In this document: piece after piece, positions 1 to 12,500 of the stretch
Layout: each line of letters begins with the position of its first letter
How positions within the stretch are numbered: the stretch's first letter is position 1
Assembly: GCA_034509425.1 (NCBI GenBank)
Contig: JAVTVJ010000040.1
Span: 8,075,001-8,139,000 of the forward strand
Length of the DNA stretch: 64,000 bases
Reading direction: 5' to 3'
From: Eopsaltria australis
Taxonomy: Eukaryota > Chordata > Aves > Passeriformes > Petroicidae
Notes under the pieces: model-generated
Seen by the model: only the letters and a program-made list of their open reading frames with translations
Told to the model about the DNA's origin: nothing
Databases searched by the model: none
Program-made: the position numbers and the translations under genes

Positions 1-949
1 TCAGAGCCAAAAATGTCGGGAACAGAAAACCCACACAAATAATTAACATTTGTCAACAAGAACCATTATGCTGCTGGGTGCAAAGCAAAATTGCATTTGC
101 AGCTGAAGAAATCAAGTGTGTCCTGAGGAAGGGGAAATTAATTATGTTTCAAAAGTGACTGAAATACTGAATTCTTTTTTTTTGTGAATAAATAAATAAT
201 ACTAATAAGCTAACTGTATAAACAGGTGATATGAATATCATGTTGAAATATTTTCTGTTCTGATGAGAAGTGGGTTAGGGAATAATGGAGGGAAGTGTAA
301 GTATATAATTCAGAAAATCTGAATATTTTGCATCCTACTGTGTTAACACATATTACCTCAAATATGTATTGTATCACTGCTTCAAATATCAGAAAGGATG
401 AAAAGGCCTTTGAAAGGTTAGTGAAACTATTTTTAAATAGAATAGGAAATATGAGATGATTAGCACATGATCCTTTCATATATTCAGCACACCAGCCTTG
501 AGCTGGTAGATACCACTTTCAAGCATGCAAGTATTTCCATTGACTCCAGCAAGATTATGTCTAAGCTTAAAGACGGCCATGTGTTTCATTGCTTTGCTGG
601 ACTGGGGCCATCCTGCTCACTGTCTTGCTCGGCTTTGTCCTTGCTCTTTCTCAAACACTAAAGCACATAGCAAGAGAAAAGACCATGAATTTCTATAGGC
701 TAATGTACCTATCAGGAGGAGGCAGAATAGATGCAGAAAGAACAAAGACGGAGAAGATAAATCTGATTTATTTTTTAACTAGAACTGCAAAGAAAAATGG
801 GGACATGAAAAACAATAGCTGCAATATATTTAGTTTGCAATACATGTTAAAATCTTTGTCAACATTAATTAAAATTGGCTTCGATAGAAACACTGTCTCA
901 TTGAAAGATTGAAAGAGGATGAAAGAGCATAAACAAAGGATAATGTCAG
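1..949. other. AT-rich non-coding flank
   Basis: This is unique-looking AT-rich DNA with scattered stop codons in every frame. The longest forward frame, about 107 codons near 589-912, starts inside non-coding-like sequence. It has no recognisable domain and no flanking splice signals that I trust. Short A and T runs are the only structure seen. Confidence 0.5.
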
Positions 950-1110
950 CAATATATCCAGATGGGAAGAGGTATGTAGCATGGTGCTGCAGGGATCTGT
1001 ATTAAGTAAGGGATTAATATCTTCACTAACCCAGGAGAGAAGTAAATGGCATTAATTACATTCACAGATAATACTAAAGAGATGCTTGGAGGACAGGGAA
1101 GTAATACAAG
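950..1110 (+). mobile_element. Very old CR1 LINE reverse-transcriptase scrap
   Basis: The sequence around 990-1035 resembles the CR1 stretch for a QGSVL...NIFTND-type segment of the reverse-transcriptase palm. About 50 bases later, at 1063-1091, it reads like FTDNTK...LGG. That matches the CR1 catalytic block FADDTKLGG with both acidic positions eroded. The frame is broken by stops and small indels, so it cannot encode an enzyme. It lies just upstream of a second, better preserved CR1 piece in the same orientation. It may be an older insertion or the far end of one scrambled element. The identification rests on spacing and motif likeness only. Confidence 0.45.
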
Positions 1111-1364
1111 GAGACTTAATTATCTTACAACCAGCATCAGAAAATACCTGTATGCTCACATAATGCCTGACACAGCACACCACTGATCTTGACTGCAGCC
1201 CCTCAGAAGTAATGTAATAAAAAAAGGTGAATTGTTATAGAAATGAACAAGGGTAAAACATACATTTTTTATTATGCTTAAATGTAAGGGTACAATGTGG
1301 AAATTTTCTTTCCCAGACACAGCAGGCATGTCTCCTTTGTGACTGCTTCCCCCTTTCCCAAGTG

Positions 1365-1827
1365 CCCTATCATAATGGCTCTGCAAATGAAAATGAACAA
1401 TAATGAGGATGATAATTCATCTAGCATGGAGGTGACATTGAGGTTAAGTCAGTCCACGCCCTGTGTCAAAACCTCTTCCATAGAGAAAAAATATTAGTTA
1501 TTGTCATAGGAGACTCTCTTCTGATGTGAAGAGAAGGCCTAGTATTCAGACTTTTTAGACAAGTCTGCTACCTTCCTGGAGCCCAAGTCAAAGTTGTGAT
1601 GAGAAATCTTCCTATCCTAGTGGAGCCCTCAGTTTGCCATCCATTACTGATTTTTCAGGCTGGCAAAATGAAGTTGCAAGTCCAAGAATAATCAAAATGT
1701 ATTTCAGGGCCTTGGGATAGCTGGTTAAGGGATCAGGGGCGCAGGTTCTCTCCTCTATCCTTCTACTTGCAGCAAATGATGTGGGAAGAAACAGGAAGGA
1801 CCAGTAGGTCAATCCCTGGCTCAAAGT
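1365..1827 (+). mobile_element. CR1 LINE ORF1 remnant with SGNH/GDSL esterase domain
   Basis: Reading forward, the piece starts with the acidic linker typical of CR1 ORF1 (ALQ...NNNEDDNSSS, about 1378-1430). It then enters the esterase domain: codons 1497-1523 give VIVIGDSLL, including the GDS block whose serine (codon 1515-1517) is the usual SGNH nucleophile. Downstream are CYLPGAQV, LLIFQ and a segment matching the conserved 'LVKGSGAQ' stretch in a shifted frame (about 1720-1745). A TGA falls two codons after the GDS block and a TAA near 1690, with at least two frameshifts, so it is a dead copy. The esterase domain is known from ORF1 of CR1-like LINEs. At about 1825 it abruptly continues as the ORF2 tail. 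Confidence 0.7.
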
Positions 1828-2412
1828 GCCCAGGTGACCAAGAAGGCTGATGGCATCCTGGCCCATGTCAGGAATAGTGTAGCCAGCAAGACCACTGAAG
1901 GGATTTTCCGGCCTGATGAGGCCACACCTCGAGTCTTGTGTCCTGTTTTGGATCCCTCATTTCAAGAAAGGCATTGAGGTGCTGGAGCATGTCCGGAGAA
2001 GGGCAATGGAGTCTGGAGCACAAGTGGCTGAGGGAGCTGCATTTGTTCTGTCTGGAGAAAAGGAGGTTGAAAGGAGACTTTTATCACTTTCACACTTTCT
2101 GCAATTACATGAAAGGAGGTTATAGCCAGGTGGGGTTCAGTCTCTTCTCCCAGGTAAAAAACAAGAGAAAAAGAGGAAATGGACTCAAGTTGCTTCAGGG
2201 GAGGTTTAGATTGGATATTAGAAAAAAAAAATCTGTCACAAAGAATGTTGTCGAGTACTTGAACAAGCTGCCCAGAGGAGTGTGCGGCCACCATCACTTA
2301 AAAGATGTGTAGATGTGGGTTAGTGGTAGATTTGCAAGTGCTGGGTTAACTGCTGGAATCAATGATCTTAGAAGTCTTTACCAACTAATTGATTCTACCA
2401 TTCCTGGATTCA
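1828..2412 (+). mobile_element. CR1 LINE ORF2 C-terminus and 3' UTR
   Basis: From about 1828 the sequence follows the last part of CR1 ORF2: QVTKKADGILA, then the '[11 protein letters not shown]' type block near 1920-1955, the 'EALERVQRR' helix, and the 'RFRLDIRKK' block near 2200-2225. It continues into the non-coding tail, where 'AATGATCTTAGAAG' and the degraded ATTGATTCT end lie at 2361-2395. Several frameshifts and stops are present. It shares strand with the ORF1 piece immediately upstream. The endonuclease and reverse-transcriptase parts that should separate the two are missing. Confidence 0.85.
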
Positions 2413-5400
2413 GAAAGACACAAAAATATCACGGGCCTTCTACAGAAGCAGCAAATTGGGCAGTAACAGTTCTGAAAACAACTGTATGTGTAATGTATGT
2501 TTATATATGTGTATGTATGTTTACACACATTTTCCATACCATGTAGTATGAAAAAATCAGTTCATTTTTAAGGCATGCTTGCAAAAAGCCATGAAGTCTT
2601 GCAGCAGAAAATGAAAGCACTGTGTTGTATGATCGAGGTGTGACAGTCTTTAGAAAATTGCATGCAAATCTAAGCAAGACATTACAAAGAAGATATTAAG
2701 ATATGGAAAGGAGAGTACTGAAAGAAAAGATACCATCATTTAAAAGTGACTGGATGTCTAATTATTCCTCTATGGTAATTTTTCTTGAATTAAAGAATTT
2801 ATTCATATTGGTTTTTTGCATTTATATAATCACTTTGCATTAAAGAATGGTATAAATATATGAAAACATACATATATAAAACTCTCAAGTATTTAGGATA
2901 GCATATAAGAACATGCAATAAAAAGCACAATTTAGATAACATAGTTTTGATTTAGAGTTTTTATGTTCAGACAAAAAGCTATAAAAACATTGTTATAAAA
3001 AGACTCCTTCCTTGCCTGCAATTTCATCTGGGTATGTTCAGAAATTATTAATTGAGGTGATTCATTTGGTTTACATTCTACATGCAATTATTTTTATATG
3101 CAGTTATTTCTCATGTTGCATGTTGCCATGTTTTATTTTATGTCAGTTCCTTATTCATTTCTTGTGCTGTTTCAAAAATAATTTATATGTATTTTGGCTC
3201 CTAACTAAAAGTTTAAAAGTATTTGGAATGACCAATTTGGATTGCTTCATCGTGTAGATTTATAGGGGCAGTACAGAAATGATAAAGGCCAAGTTAGGTT
3301 TAACATCTGAAGGAAAAAAACCCAGGTTTCCTTGAGTTTCAGTATATTTCTGTGTTAAATGGGACTCAGATGAACAATTCCATTTCTTGAAACACTCAAA
3401 CTAAAAATTAACAACCTGCTAGAAATATCCCAATGTGATAAGTCACAAATTGCCAGGGAGATAGGCAGCATGATTCAATGGTTTTTTTTCATGTCTAATT
3501 TGTAAGACTGATGTTATTATCGATATACTCTGAGCAAGTGGGGTTAGGGGGTGTTTGAACCATATGTGATCTATCACCTCACTCCCCTGCAGACTGGTGA
3601 AGTGCTTTGCTGAACCAGGACTCGATGCTTGCAGCCTTGTTAACCTGCAGGGTAAGAGCTCTGGGAGGATCAAGATCACTTCTGAACTCAGGCAACAGCT
3701 GAATTTTTAATGAAGTGACTGCTAGACAGAGGGATTTGAAATCTGGATTTTTTCATTAATATTGTAGCTGACAATAATTTTTCCTACGCTACCATTCTAT
3801 ACTCCAGATTTCTCTGAATGGACTGCTTTCAATAGTTCTGCCAGTTCAACACCCTCTTCATTTTTTTTTTTATATAAGAAAGCAAAACATAACAAAGAAA
3901 CACTGAAGTTCAGCTTTTTCTGAGCACGTGAAAAAGCACATTTATTTTCATTATATACTATAATTCAGGGTCTATTATGATTAGATTAAAAGCACATTAT
4001 CTTTTTCATTTTTGTTTAATTTTATTTTTATTTTTATTAGAAGAAGTGAATAAAACTTGAATAAAAGTGTCATATTTGATAGATAGCTTAAACCTTGCTA
4101 TTTTAAATCTATGGCTAAGAAACAGGTAGAAACAGAAGTACAATTAAACTGGCAACCTGGCTTCATAGAAGACAGTACTGATGGCACCACTCTGACTCAT
4201 ATAACACCAATGATCATTGTTTATGGGAGGTTAGCTACTTCTGGGAACACAATAACAGTAAAACTATTTTGCAGTTTTATGGCTCACCATATTTTCAGAG
4301 CAATGCAGTCATGTTAAATAAAGATGGCCAGCAATTCTCTTTGCAGTAGATCTATATACTCTTGTATAGACACAAAGATCAAACAAGCTGCCCAAGCCAG
4401 AAACAATGATGGAGACAGAAGCAGGATTAGGAGAGAAGATTGAAAAGTAGTAATCATGGACTTAGTTGGCCAACTAGAAGTCTCTTCTTTCATAATATTT
4501 GTGTACAAAACATATACTGCTGTTCCTAAACCCAGATGAGGGTTTTAAGAACAAAACCAAACTCAAAGGTATTTTTATGTCTTCTGCCTCATATAAGGAG
4601 ACACTCCAAAGTCCCACTCTACATCTAATTTCAATATAATTCCACAGAATTGCTCTATGTGGTATTCAGAATGTCCAACCACTTCAACTCCCTCATGGAA
4701 CATTTCCAATAAAATGCAGCAATATTATATGTAAAAACCTGCTTTCATTTATTTTGTGCAAAACACAGAAGCAGCTTGTCTTTGCAGAAGTTTAATTTAT
4801 GATGTGAGCTACAGGCACAACGGCAAACTTATTTTTGTTAAATTAAATATCTGAAATATCTAGGTCACCAAAGGTGATAATTAATTCAAGTCACTAATAT
4901 GTCAACAGTCATTAAGGAAGAAAGGAGAGTCACTCTGTTTTAAATTACCTCAAGTTTTGGAGATATGCACATTTTTTTAAAAGCTATAGCTTGGTCTTTT
5001 TATTCACAGGTTACACGTTATCATTTCTGAGCTAATACCAAATAAGACATAAAAAGAGATGGTAACACTCTGCACACTTGGTGATTGAATTACCTGGACC
5101 TCACATGAGCTTTTCTTTAGCACTAAGGAAGCATTTTAGGGAGGGCAGAACTGAGCTTCAAAGAGTCCTTAGAAACCCCAGTAAAATTATTTTTAATGGG
5201 TTCTCCAAAAAATGTGTTCAGCAAATTCTTATGTAGATGGTTGTCCTGCTTCCTCAACACTGATTCAGATCAAGCCTATTCTTGTCTCTGCAGATTGTTT
5301 GTTTTTAGAGGTCTTTTTTCAATAGCACTGAAATAAATTGCTAGTATGACATTTATATCTCTCCTACTGCTTTAATCTTCCTGTTACTCTCTCGAAATAG

Positions 5401-6436
5401 AAGAAGGAAGGGGGAAGGTGCCCTCAAATTAATGTGTTTTTCAATGCTCCTTTTTATAATGTTTATTTGGCCATAAACTTTGTATTAAGAATGATTTTTT
5501 TTCTCCTTGATGATAATTGCAATATATTTTTTACCTTTTGGCCTAATTTTTGCAGTGAATTTACTGCTCATGAAAATTCCTGAGTTAATCACTTTGAGAC
5601 CGAATTACACTAATTCACTCACAGGCTCCAGCTAGATGTAGTGTAGAACAAAATATTCAAGTCATTAACAATCCCTTGTCCCCTTTTCCATCCTCTTTAA
5701 TTAAGTGATTCCTCTCAAAAGATAATACAGATTGAGGTTATCCAGTGTTTTTGCAGCAGCTGTGATTGTAGAAACCATCCACAATGGGAGCTCTCTGAAA
5801 AGGAAAACTCCAATGGGATGAGACTGGGAGGGAACCAGGGAAGAGGGGGATACACGTTACAGTTCTGCCACCAAAAATTACTTACACATAGCCCTGGAAT
5901 GTTCTGTACCTCATGACGTCTATCAATTTCCTCCACGGAAATTAAGGGACAAGAGAGAGAGAAGAAAGGGCAAAAGAATGGCAAACAAACTGAATGAGCG
6001 GTGGATTTCTAGGAAGCTTAGGAAGGGCTCACATTGACAGGTGACAGGACATCAAGATCTATTGTGATATATTAAATATCTCTCCCACAGGCTTTCCTCT
6101 CAGCAGTGTTGTAACTGTGAAAGGTGGCCAATAATTTAAAATAGACTGTCCCCTCTACCTTGGGAGATTGTCTGGCGCTGCACCAACCCGTGAAGATTCA
6201 GTGAGACTTTCAGGAGGGAAAGGGACCAGGCTGGCACACAGGTGGGTGTGAATCTTGCCCCATTACACCTGCCCCAGTCATTTTTTACCTCTGTGGTCCA
6301 AACAAAGGCAAATCCTTTGAGATGTTTTTTTTGCAGCTATACAATTATCCTTTCCTTTGTAGGATGAAGTACTTCTTCAAGTGCTATTTTGAGTCAGTGT
6401 TTCCATGTACTTTAACTGGTTAGAAGAAACAAAAGA

Positions 6437-6448
6437 CCCCCCCCCCCC
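6437..6448 (+). repeat. Poly(C) tract, 12 nt
   Basis: An uninterrupted run of twelve C flanked by A-rich sequence. On the minus strand it is a G12 run. Confidence 0.95.
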
Positions 6449-7658
6449 AAAATTAAATACAATATCTGATAATAGAACATGTATTGTAATCTAACCCTTT
6501 ATTCAAAGTTGTATATTAAGATTACAAGGTGAATCCTCTTTGTCAGATGTAGAAAAGCAGTGAGGAGTTCCCTCTTTTCACTGCAAAAGTTGTTCAATTG
6601 TTAACAAAAAAACGTTAATAAATAATAAATCAAGGTCCATTCTTACTCAGATGGCCGATGTATGGCTTTGTGCATGAGAATATCTTTCACTGAAACTGTT
6701 TTTTAACGAGAAAAGACCATCAAAGGTTCAATGTAGAATAGTACATTAAAATGTACTTCCACACAGTAAAATATTAATAACTTATACATTGTATTTTACA
6801 GTTTCATGATAGTTATTATAAGTACACACTTTTAACTTATATTTTAGTTTTTCATATACTTAGCCCCATTCAAAATATAGATGTCAAAATATGATTAAGA
6901 GAGGCATTTTTTCCCCCAAACATTTTCATGCTGAGCACAGCAGTTAAAGTAATTGCTTCTCTCTCTGAGAAGAAACATGTGGGTTCTTAAATTCTAAAGT
7001 AATAGACACCTTCTTCAGACTGAAATAATATGGCTTTCCTCAGGAGGGAAAATTGCTGTGCCATGGAGAAGGTTAATCTTCTCTGAAAGCTGTTCCAGTT
7101 TGGAATTCTGACAGTTTTCATGGATAAAATTCTCCTTGAGAACCAATATAGGACAGCGAGGAGAGGACAGTGCGCAGAACAATGCCCTTCACCTTTCAGC
7201 AATGGCCCTTGTGGCAAATTGTGCTGTGGTTTGCATCTTTCCCATGCAAGTATCTCTGAGTACGTGACCATTCAAACTCATTTATACAGCTGGTAATGCA
7301 GAATGTTTGGGATGTATGTAAGGGTCTGAGTACTCATCCCAGATAAGCTTCTGACTTGCTAAGTTGCCCCTGTGATGACAAGATGTAGCTCATGAACTGG
7401 GGTTCCAGCGACATATTTGAAACAACTGTATTACATTCAAACCTGGAGGGAGGGAGGGAGTATGGCATGAGTTCAGGTAATTGCACAGCATAGGCAGATG
7501 TCTAAACATGTGCACACTTCTCCAGAGAAAAGAGTAGAACACAGAGTTAACCTAAATCAGACCATAACCCAGGCATCTTAAAAGAAGTTCTAGACAGAAA
7601 CATGATCTTGCTTGAAACCTTCAGGACCAGCCCTTCCTCAGGAGACTCATGTATATAC

Positions 7659-7675
7659 TTTTTTTTTTTTTTTTT
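7659..7675 (+). repeat. Poly(T) tract, about 17 nt
   Basis: A homopolymer T run. Read on the minus strand it is a poly(A), but no CR1, SINE or gene-like sequence lies next to it. Confidence 0.9.
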
Positions 7676-7905
7676 AACCAGCAATGAAACAAGAAACAAT
7701 GTCTTACCTAAAAATCTTACTGAAAGAAATAAAAGAAGTGATAGCCCCGTTTTGACTGGTGATTAGCAAATATGTAGATGTAACTTGGTCCCTTGCCTGA
7801 GACTGTGCTAAAACATACCTGTTTTAAGAAACATTTTCATGAGGATTTAAGATACTTTGTATAGCTTAGATATATCTGCATATATTCTCAGATTCCTTTT
7901 TTTCT

Positions 7906-7927
7906 GGGGCGGGGTGGGGCGGGGGGG
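7906..7927 (+). promoter_or_regulatory. G-quadruplex-capable GC-box cluster
   Basis: Four G tracts of 4, 4, 4 and 7 bases are separated by single C, T and C residues. This is a textbook short-loop G-quadruplex pattern. It also contains GGGGCGGGG (7906-7914) and a second overlapping GGGGCGGGG-type word at 7916-7924, both fitting the Sp1/KLF GC-box consensus. It stands alone in very AT-rich surroundings with no CpG island. No promoter TATA/initiator arrangement or recognisable first exon is nearby. Function is inference only. Confidence 0.55.
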
Positions 7928-9451
7928 CGCCTGTTTAAGATGAAATTCTACATTACCTGGATCAAAATAGGGATAATAAGGCAAAATATAATGATCGGGC
8001 CTAACGGTCATAATATTTACTATAAGGTCTTTTGTGTTGATCTTCTTTTTCCAGGCTTGAATACTTTATTTAAAGCACAAGAGAAAGTGAATACCATTAT
8101 CACTGGATAAAAGAGGCACCTGGGAGATGGAAAGTACCCTGTTTGCTCTGCTGAGTAGCCAACTCAGTGGTGGATGGTCCTCCTTCGGTGGGTCTTTGCT
8201 TTTTTCCAAAATCTCTATGGTTCCTGGGCTAATACATACAAGTCAGACATCATCATCATCTCTTAAATATATTGGAGGAGTGCAGACTTCTCTGAAAAAA
8301 AAGAAAAAAACAAAACTCAAGAGAACTTCTAGTACAACTTTAACAATCATAATGAATGACAATGAGGTAGTATATATTGGAGAAGTTAAATGGAAAACAG
8401 AATTAGTTCTAATTGCAGTGGTAGCTATATGAAAGCTATAGTTGGCTACAAGCCTTTTTCTAGATAGCCTAACAAAGTAAATGATATTGGCTGACCTGTT
8501 CCTGCAGGAAAGTAGAGAAGCAGGAAGGGAAGAAATAAAAAAAAAAAAAACAAACAAACAAAAAAAAAAAAAACCAGGATTAAAATATAATTATTTATTT
8601 ATTTGTAGTTTGGGAAAAATTATTTATTATTGATTACCTGTTCGCATCATTATGCAGACACTGTTTTGTTGCCTGTTTTGAGACATTTTTTTACTATTAT
8701 TTCTTGCAGAATTGAGAACATTGTAACATTTTTAGTTACTTTAGAGGACTTCAGCAAATTAAGTGCTGCTTAATATGGGAGAGTAGCTTATGCATTTTTT
8801 GTGGTTTAAAAAATGGAGAGCAATTTGTGGCACATGTTTGCCACACTATAAAAGAATTGAGCAAAGCAAGATTAATGCAAATTAGGCATTATTGTGCTCA
8901 GAGGCATCTACTACTAACAATGTTCAGTGTAATGAAGGGTGAATGTTGTGCATGATTAAACTAGTCATATACAAACAATAGCTCAAATAAACAAAGCATA
9001 AATTTAGAATGTGATTTTCTTCTCCCACCCTCCAATTCCCCCCAGTAAAAACAGAAAGAACATGAGGAAATGAAGAGAACAGCAGGTAGAAACAGAAACA
9101 AGAATATGTACTTCACTATTGAAAGCAGAATTGTTTGAGGGGAAAATGAACCCAGAAAGTTATTTATGGTCCAGTGACAGACCCAGTAATCAAAAATGGG
9201 CTTCTATGAAGTTTAGGTACAACGTGAAGCTGGTGTACCAATTCAGCCTAACAGCCGCTAAGCAGATACCTCACCACGGATCTGAGGTATTGTTCTCAGG
9301 GTTTGTTGTTGTTATTTTTATTTGTGTGTGTAAGCCCAAGCTGGTTTCTCTATGATTTCTTTACAGTAAACAGAGAAAAATATCACTTCCAGAAGTAAGT
9401 TCTCATTAATGATACTCCATGGAAGTGCCTCTTTGTCTCTGCCAACTACAG
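7928..9451. other. Non-coding DNA with A-rich tracts
   Basis: No gene is seen. A double poly(A) block at 8537-8573 (A14, CAAACAAACA, A14) follows an overlapping AATAAA, but the upstream sequence shows no gene-derived reading frame. A (TTTA)-rich stretch lies at 8590-8606. Short frames on both strands at 8127-8557 are low-complexity (K- and F-rich). Confidence 0.5.
8537..8573 (+). repeat. Interrupted poly(A) tract
   Basis: Two A14 runs are separated by CAAACAAACA. Confidence 0.9.
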
Positions 9452-9510
9452 AAGGAACATTTGAGGACTATGTCACGCTGGAACAAGTAACACCTTCCAG
9501 TTTGAATGAG
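9452..9510 (+). other. Candidate internal exon, 59 nt, unassigned
   Basis: A pyrimidine-rich stretch ending CTACAG (9422-9451) fits a 3' splice acceptor. GAATGAG followed by GTGAGAA (donor at 9511) fits a strong 5' splice donor. Between them one frame is open in phase (two bases, then 19 codons) and reads GTFEDYVTLEQVTPSSLNE. I do not recognise the peptide. The frame stays open on both sides (9409-9609), so openness alone is weak evidence. No partner exon was found in the window. It may be a chance arrangement, a cryptic exon, or one exon of a large-intron gene. Confidence 0.25.
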
Positions 9511-12500
9511 GTGAGAATAATCCCTTGGGCTCTGATATCAAGTGAAATCTGCTACATAAATGACAAAAGAGGTAATATCTGGTCTTATAATGACCTCAAT
9601 ACATGCTGATTCTTCTGTCAATAAGGATTAGCTCAGATTGGGCACATAAAGAGTAGGGCCAAGGAAGAATCTCAGTATCAATCTCAAATTTATGAATTAT
9701 TCAGTCACAGGGATTTGAATCCCAGAGCTTCCAACCTTTGGTTTATATACAAACTAGTGAGTATTAAAGCAATTTTCTCTGGTCAGAAAATCTTGTAAGT
9801 TTATATCTAAAACCTAAAGCTTTATATGAATTCCAGTGGTATCAGTACCATTCAAACCTTGGACTTTCAGTGGTCCTGTGAACAAAGTTTAAAAAGATAG
9901 TAAATTAGGATTAATTTGGATTAGGTTTTAAAAATTCTACTTTACTTTTGTGAATAGAAAGATAAAGGATTTCTTGGTTTTCTTCTATAATTTAAGTAAC
10001 GCTCATTTTCATTGTGTTTCCAGAAATAGAATCTAGTGTTTAATTACGCCTCAGAAATTGTATGTAGAGCAGCACCAATGTCAAAGATTTGTTTCTTCTG
10101 CAACTGCAGAAAAAATATTCTTCTTGCTTCCTGCAGCAACACAGACCCTTGTTATTCAATAAGTCTTTCCCTCATTCAATGACTACATAAAACTCTGATG
10201 CTTTCTTTTACTTCAAGTGTGAGCAGGGAGTGGGGGCACTGAAGTCCTTGTCTGATTTCACCAGATTTAAGCAGTCAGATAATTATGGACATCTTAAAGA
10301 TAAAATGAGACAAATCTGAGCTCCAACAGTATTCTCTTTATGGAGGAACTGCAGTCTATTTATTGCATGGGTTGTTTATATAAATGCCTTAGTTGGGTTT
10401 AGGAGTTAATCTGAGAAACAAATCTCCCAGTTGTTCTAATTTTTTCTGTACTTGTGCTGTCATTGTGGAGAGGTACTGGAGTGCATGAGCTGGATGCCTT
10501 TCTGATGAAACTAAATCAAAAGACACACGCCAGGAGCACATGCAGAATCCTACAGCCATTAATGGGCATTCAGACTAGAGCTAATCCTAAATACTACCTT
10601 CTCCCCCAGCCCTCTCGCCGCCCTGAAACATGAACAGAATGCACATTGGGTCCTCAGTGCTGTTTCTCTATGAGGTTTCACTACAAGTCTTCTCTGTATA
10701 CTGCACAGACTGTTTAGGCAGGCATAACTTCAAACACTTGATCTTTTCTCCTTTGCTTGTCTTTCAATGGTACTAATGAATTTTGAAAGATATGTTTATC
10801 TTGTACATAATTATTTAGGTCCATTTTTTCTCATGCTACACCCTGGGTTTTATGTTCCCTCCTTTTCACACCCTATTTTTTTAATTCTCTGTTTTACTTA
10901 GCCATAATAAAATTCAAAGAAAATAATGCGATTCTAAATATAATACAAATACAGATTGCTGATTATTTATCTTTATTCTGTATCTTTTCCATTTAATATG
11001 TGGCTAGTTTTGAACAATATCCCACTTTAAACTGACTTTAGATAGTTACACATGAGTGAATTATCTCAAAAAAGCACTCATATCACAACTTGAGCTGCTC
11101 AAACCCAAAACCAGTTCAAGAATTTGAATCTGTATTCCACTTTACTTTTCCATATGAATTGCAGCACAAAATGTATCTTGACCTATGTTATTATTGTTGT
11201 TCTAATACTCAGGGGTAGATGAAATCCTATTAGAAACATTACTTTTTTAGATTTGACGCAAATAAAATTCTTCTTTTGCTTCGTACTAAGTAATTATTTA
11301 CTTTATTATTGCAGTACAAAATTTTATAAAATTAGAACTATTTTTGTACCCCATACACCAATCAATTATTTGTCATTGACATTGAAGAAACTGAATGTAT
11401 TTTCACTTATAGAAAATATTATTTTCTATTCAGAGACTAGATGAGTACTCTAAAAAGTCAACAAAATTTTTCAAGCACTTGACTGACTTTCATGTCATAT
11501 TTTTACAAACAGAAGTCTTAATTTTTGGTCAATTGAACATATAATAAGCTGATGCATATCCCAGTTCTAAAGGAGTTTTGTTGTTTTTACTGACCTGCTG
11601 CTTTTATATATACTATCTTTCATTCAGATTAAGCTCAAGGAGAAAAATTTGGAAGTAGTTAGTAGGTTGGCTGTTAAGGCAAAGAGAGCGTATTGTGTGG
11701 AAAGGCCCGTAGTACAATGAAGAGAACAGAGAAATGAAGAATGACATATTCCCTCAATTTCAAACTTGGAGTGATAAACTTGATAACAAGGTTATAGTCT
11801 AGTATGTCTCTGATGGATAGGTGGAGTGATAACTTTTGTGTCTTTTTGGAGACCGGGTGTTTTACCGATGTATTAACAACCTGCGCATTTTGGGACTGGC
11901 AGATACAGCCAGGCTCTGTGTTGTCATGAGCACAGTGCTCTAGTTTAGTTAATATGCATATTTGTATTAATTAACTCTACAGGGGTTTAAGGATTAACCA
12001 TATCAGTGTTAGAAACTGTGGAGATGCTTGATAATACTATTTTAGTTATTTCTTTTGAAAACAAAAAAAAATATTTTGTTTACAGATGACACATGAGCAT
12101 ATATAAATAACTGAGTGACCTCTATAATTGAAATATTCCCATAACTAATATGGAAATATAATGGCCTTACCAGTACCAGCAGGAAAAAGAGCTGTAATAA
12201 TTGGGATTGAAGTAGAGAATCTAAATAGGCTTCTTTATTAAGCGTGATGATTTCTCCTCAGAATACACATTCTGAAGACAAAGAAATAAACAAAGAGACC
12301 TCTTAGTTTTAGCAGGACAATACAATGAAAATTTTCAGCATCAGAATCACCATAGAAGTCCCAAGGGCAGAAAACACTGGGAGTTATTGATCTGAGAAAA
12401 ATCTGATACAGTAAATGTTTTTCATGCAATAGTGTGCCCAGGAGACACAGAGTAAACATGTTGAAATATAAACAATGATTTAAAATTTAATACTACAAAA

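Larger units (their letters stand above)
2413..7900. other. Unique AT-rich non-coding DNA
   Basis: No gene or dated repeat is recognised here. Small features are a TGTATG-rich stretch near 2480-2530, a (TTTTA) run near 4018-4040, and a run of twelve C at 6437-6448. A moderately GC-richer block at 5730-6260 could hold regulatory sequence but shows no specific motif. The frames present are short and have no recognisable domains. Confidence 0.5.

Noticed and set aside
8127..8573. Possible processed retrocopy ending in AATAAA and poly(A)
   Set aside because: The upstream frame is low-complexity and matches no known protein. CR1 does not normally make poly(A)-tailed retrocopies, and no target-site duplication was found.
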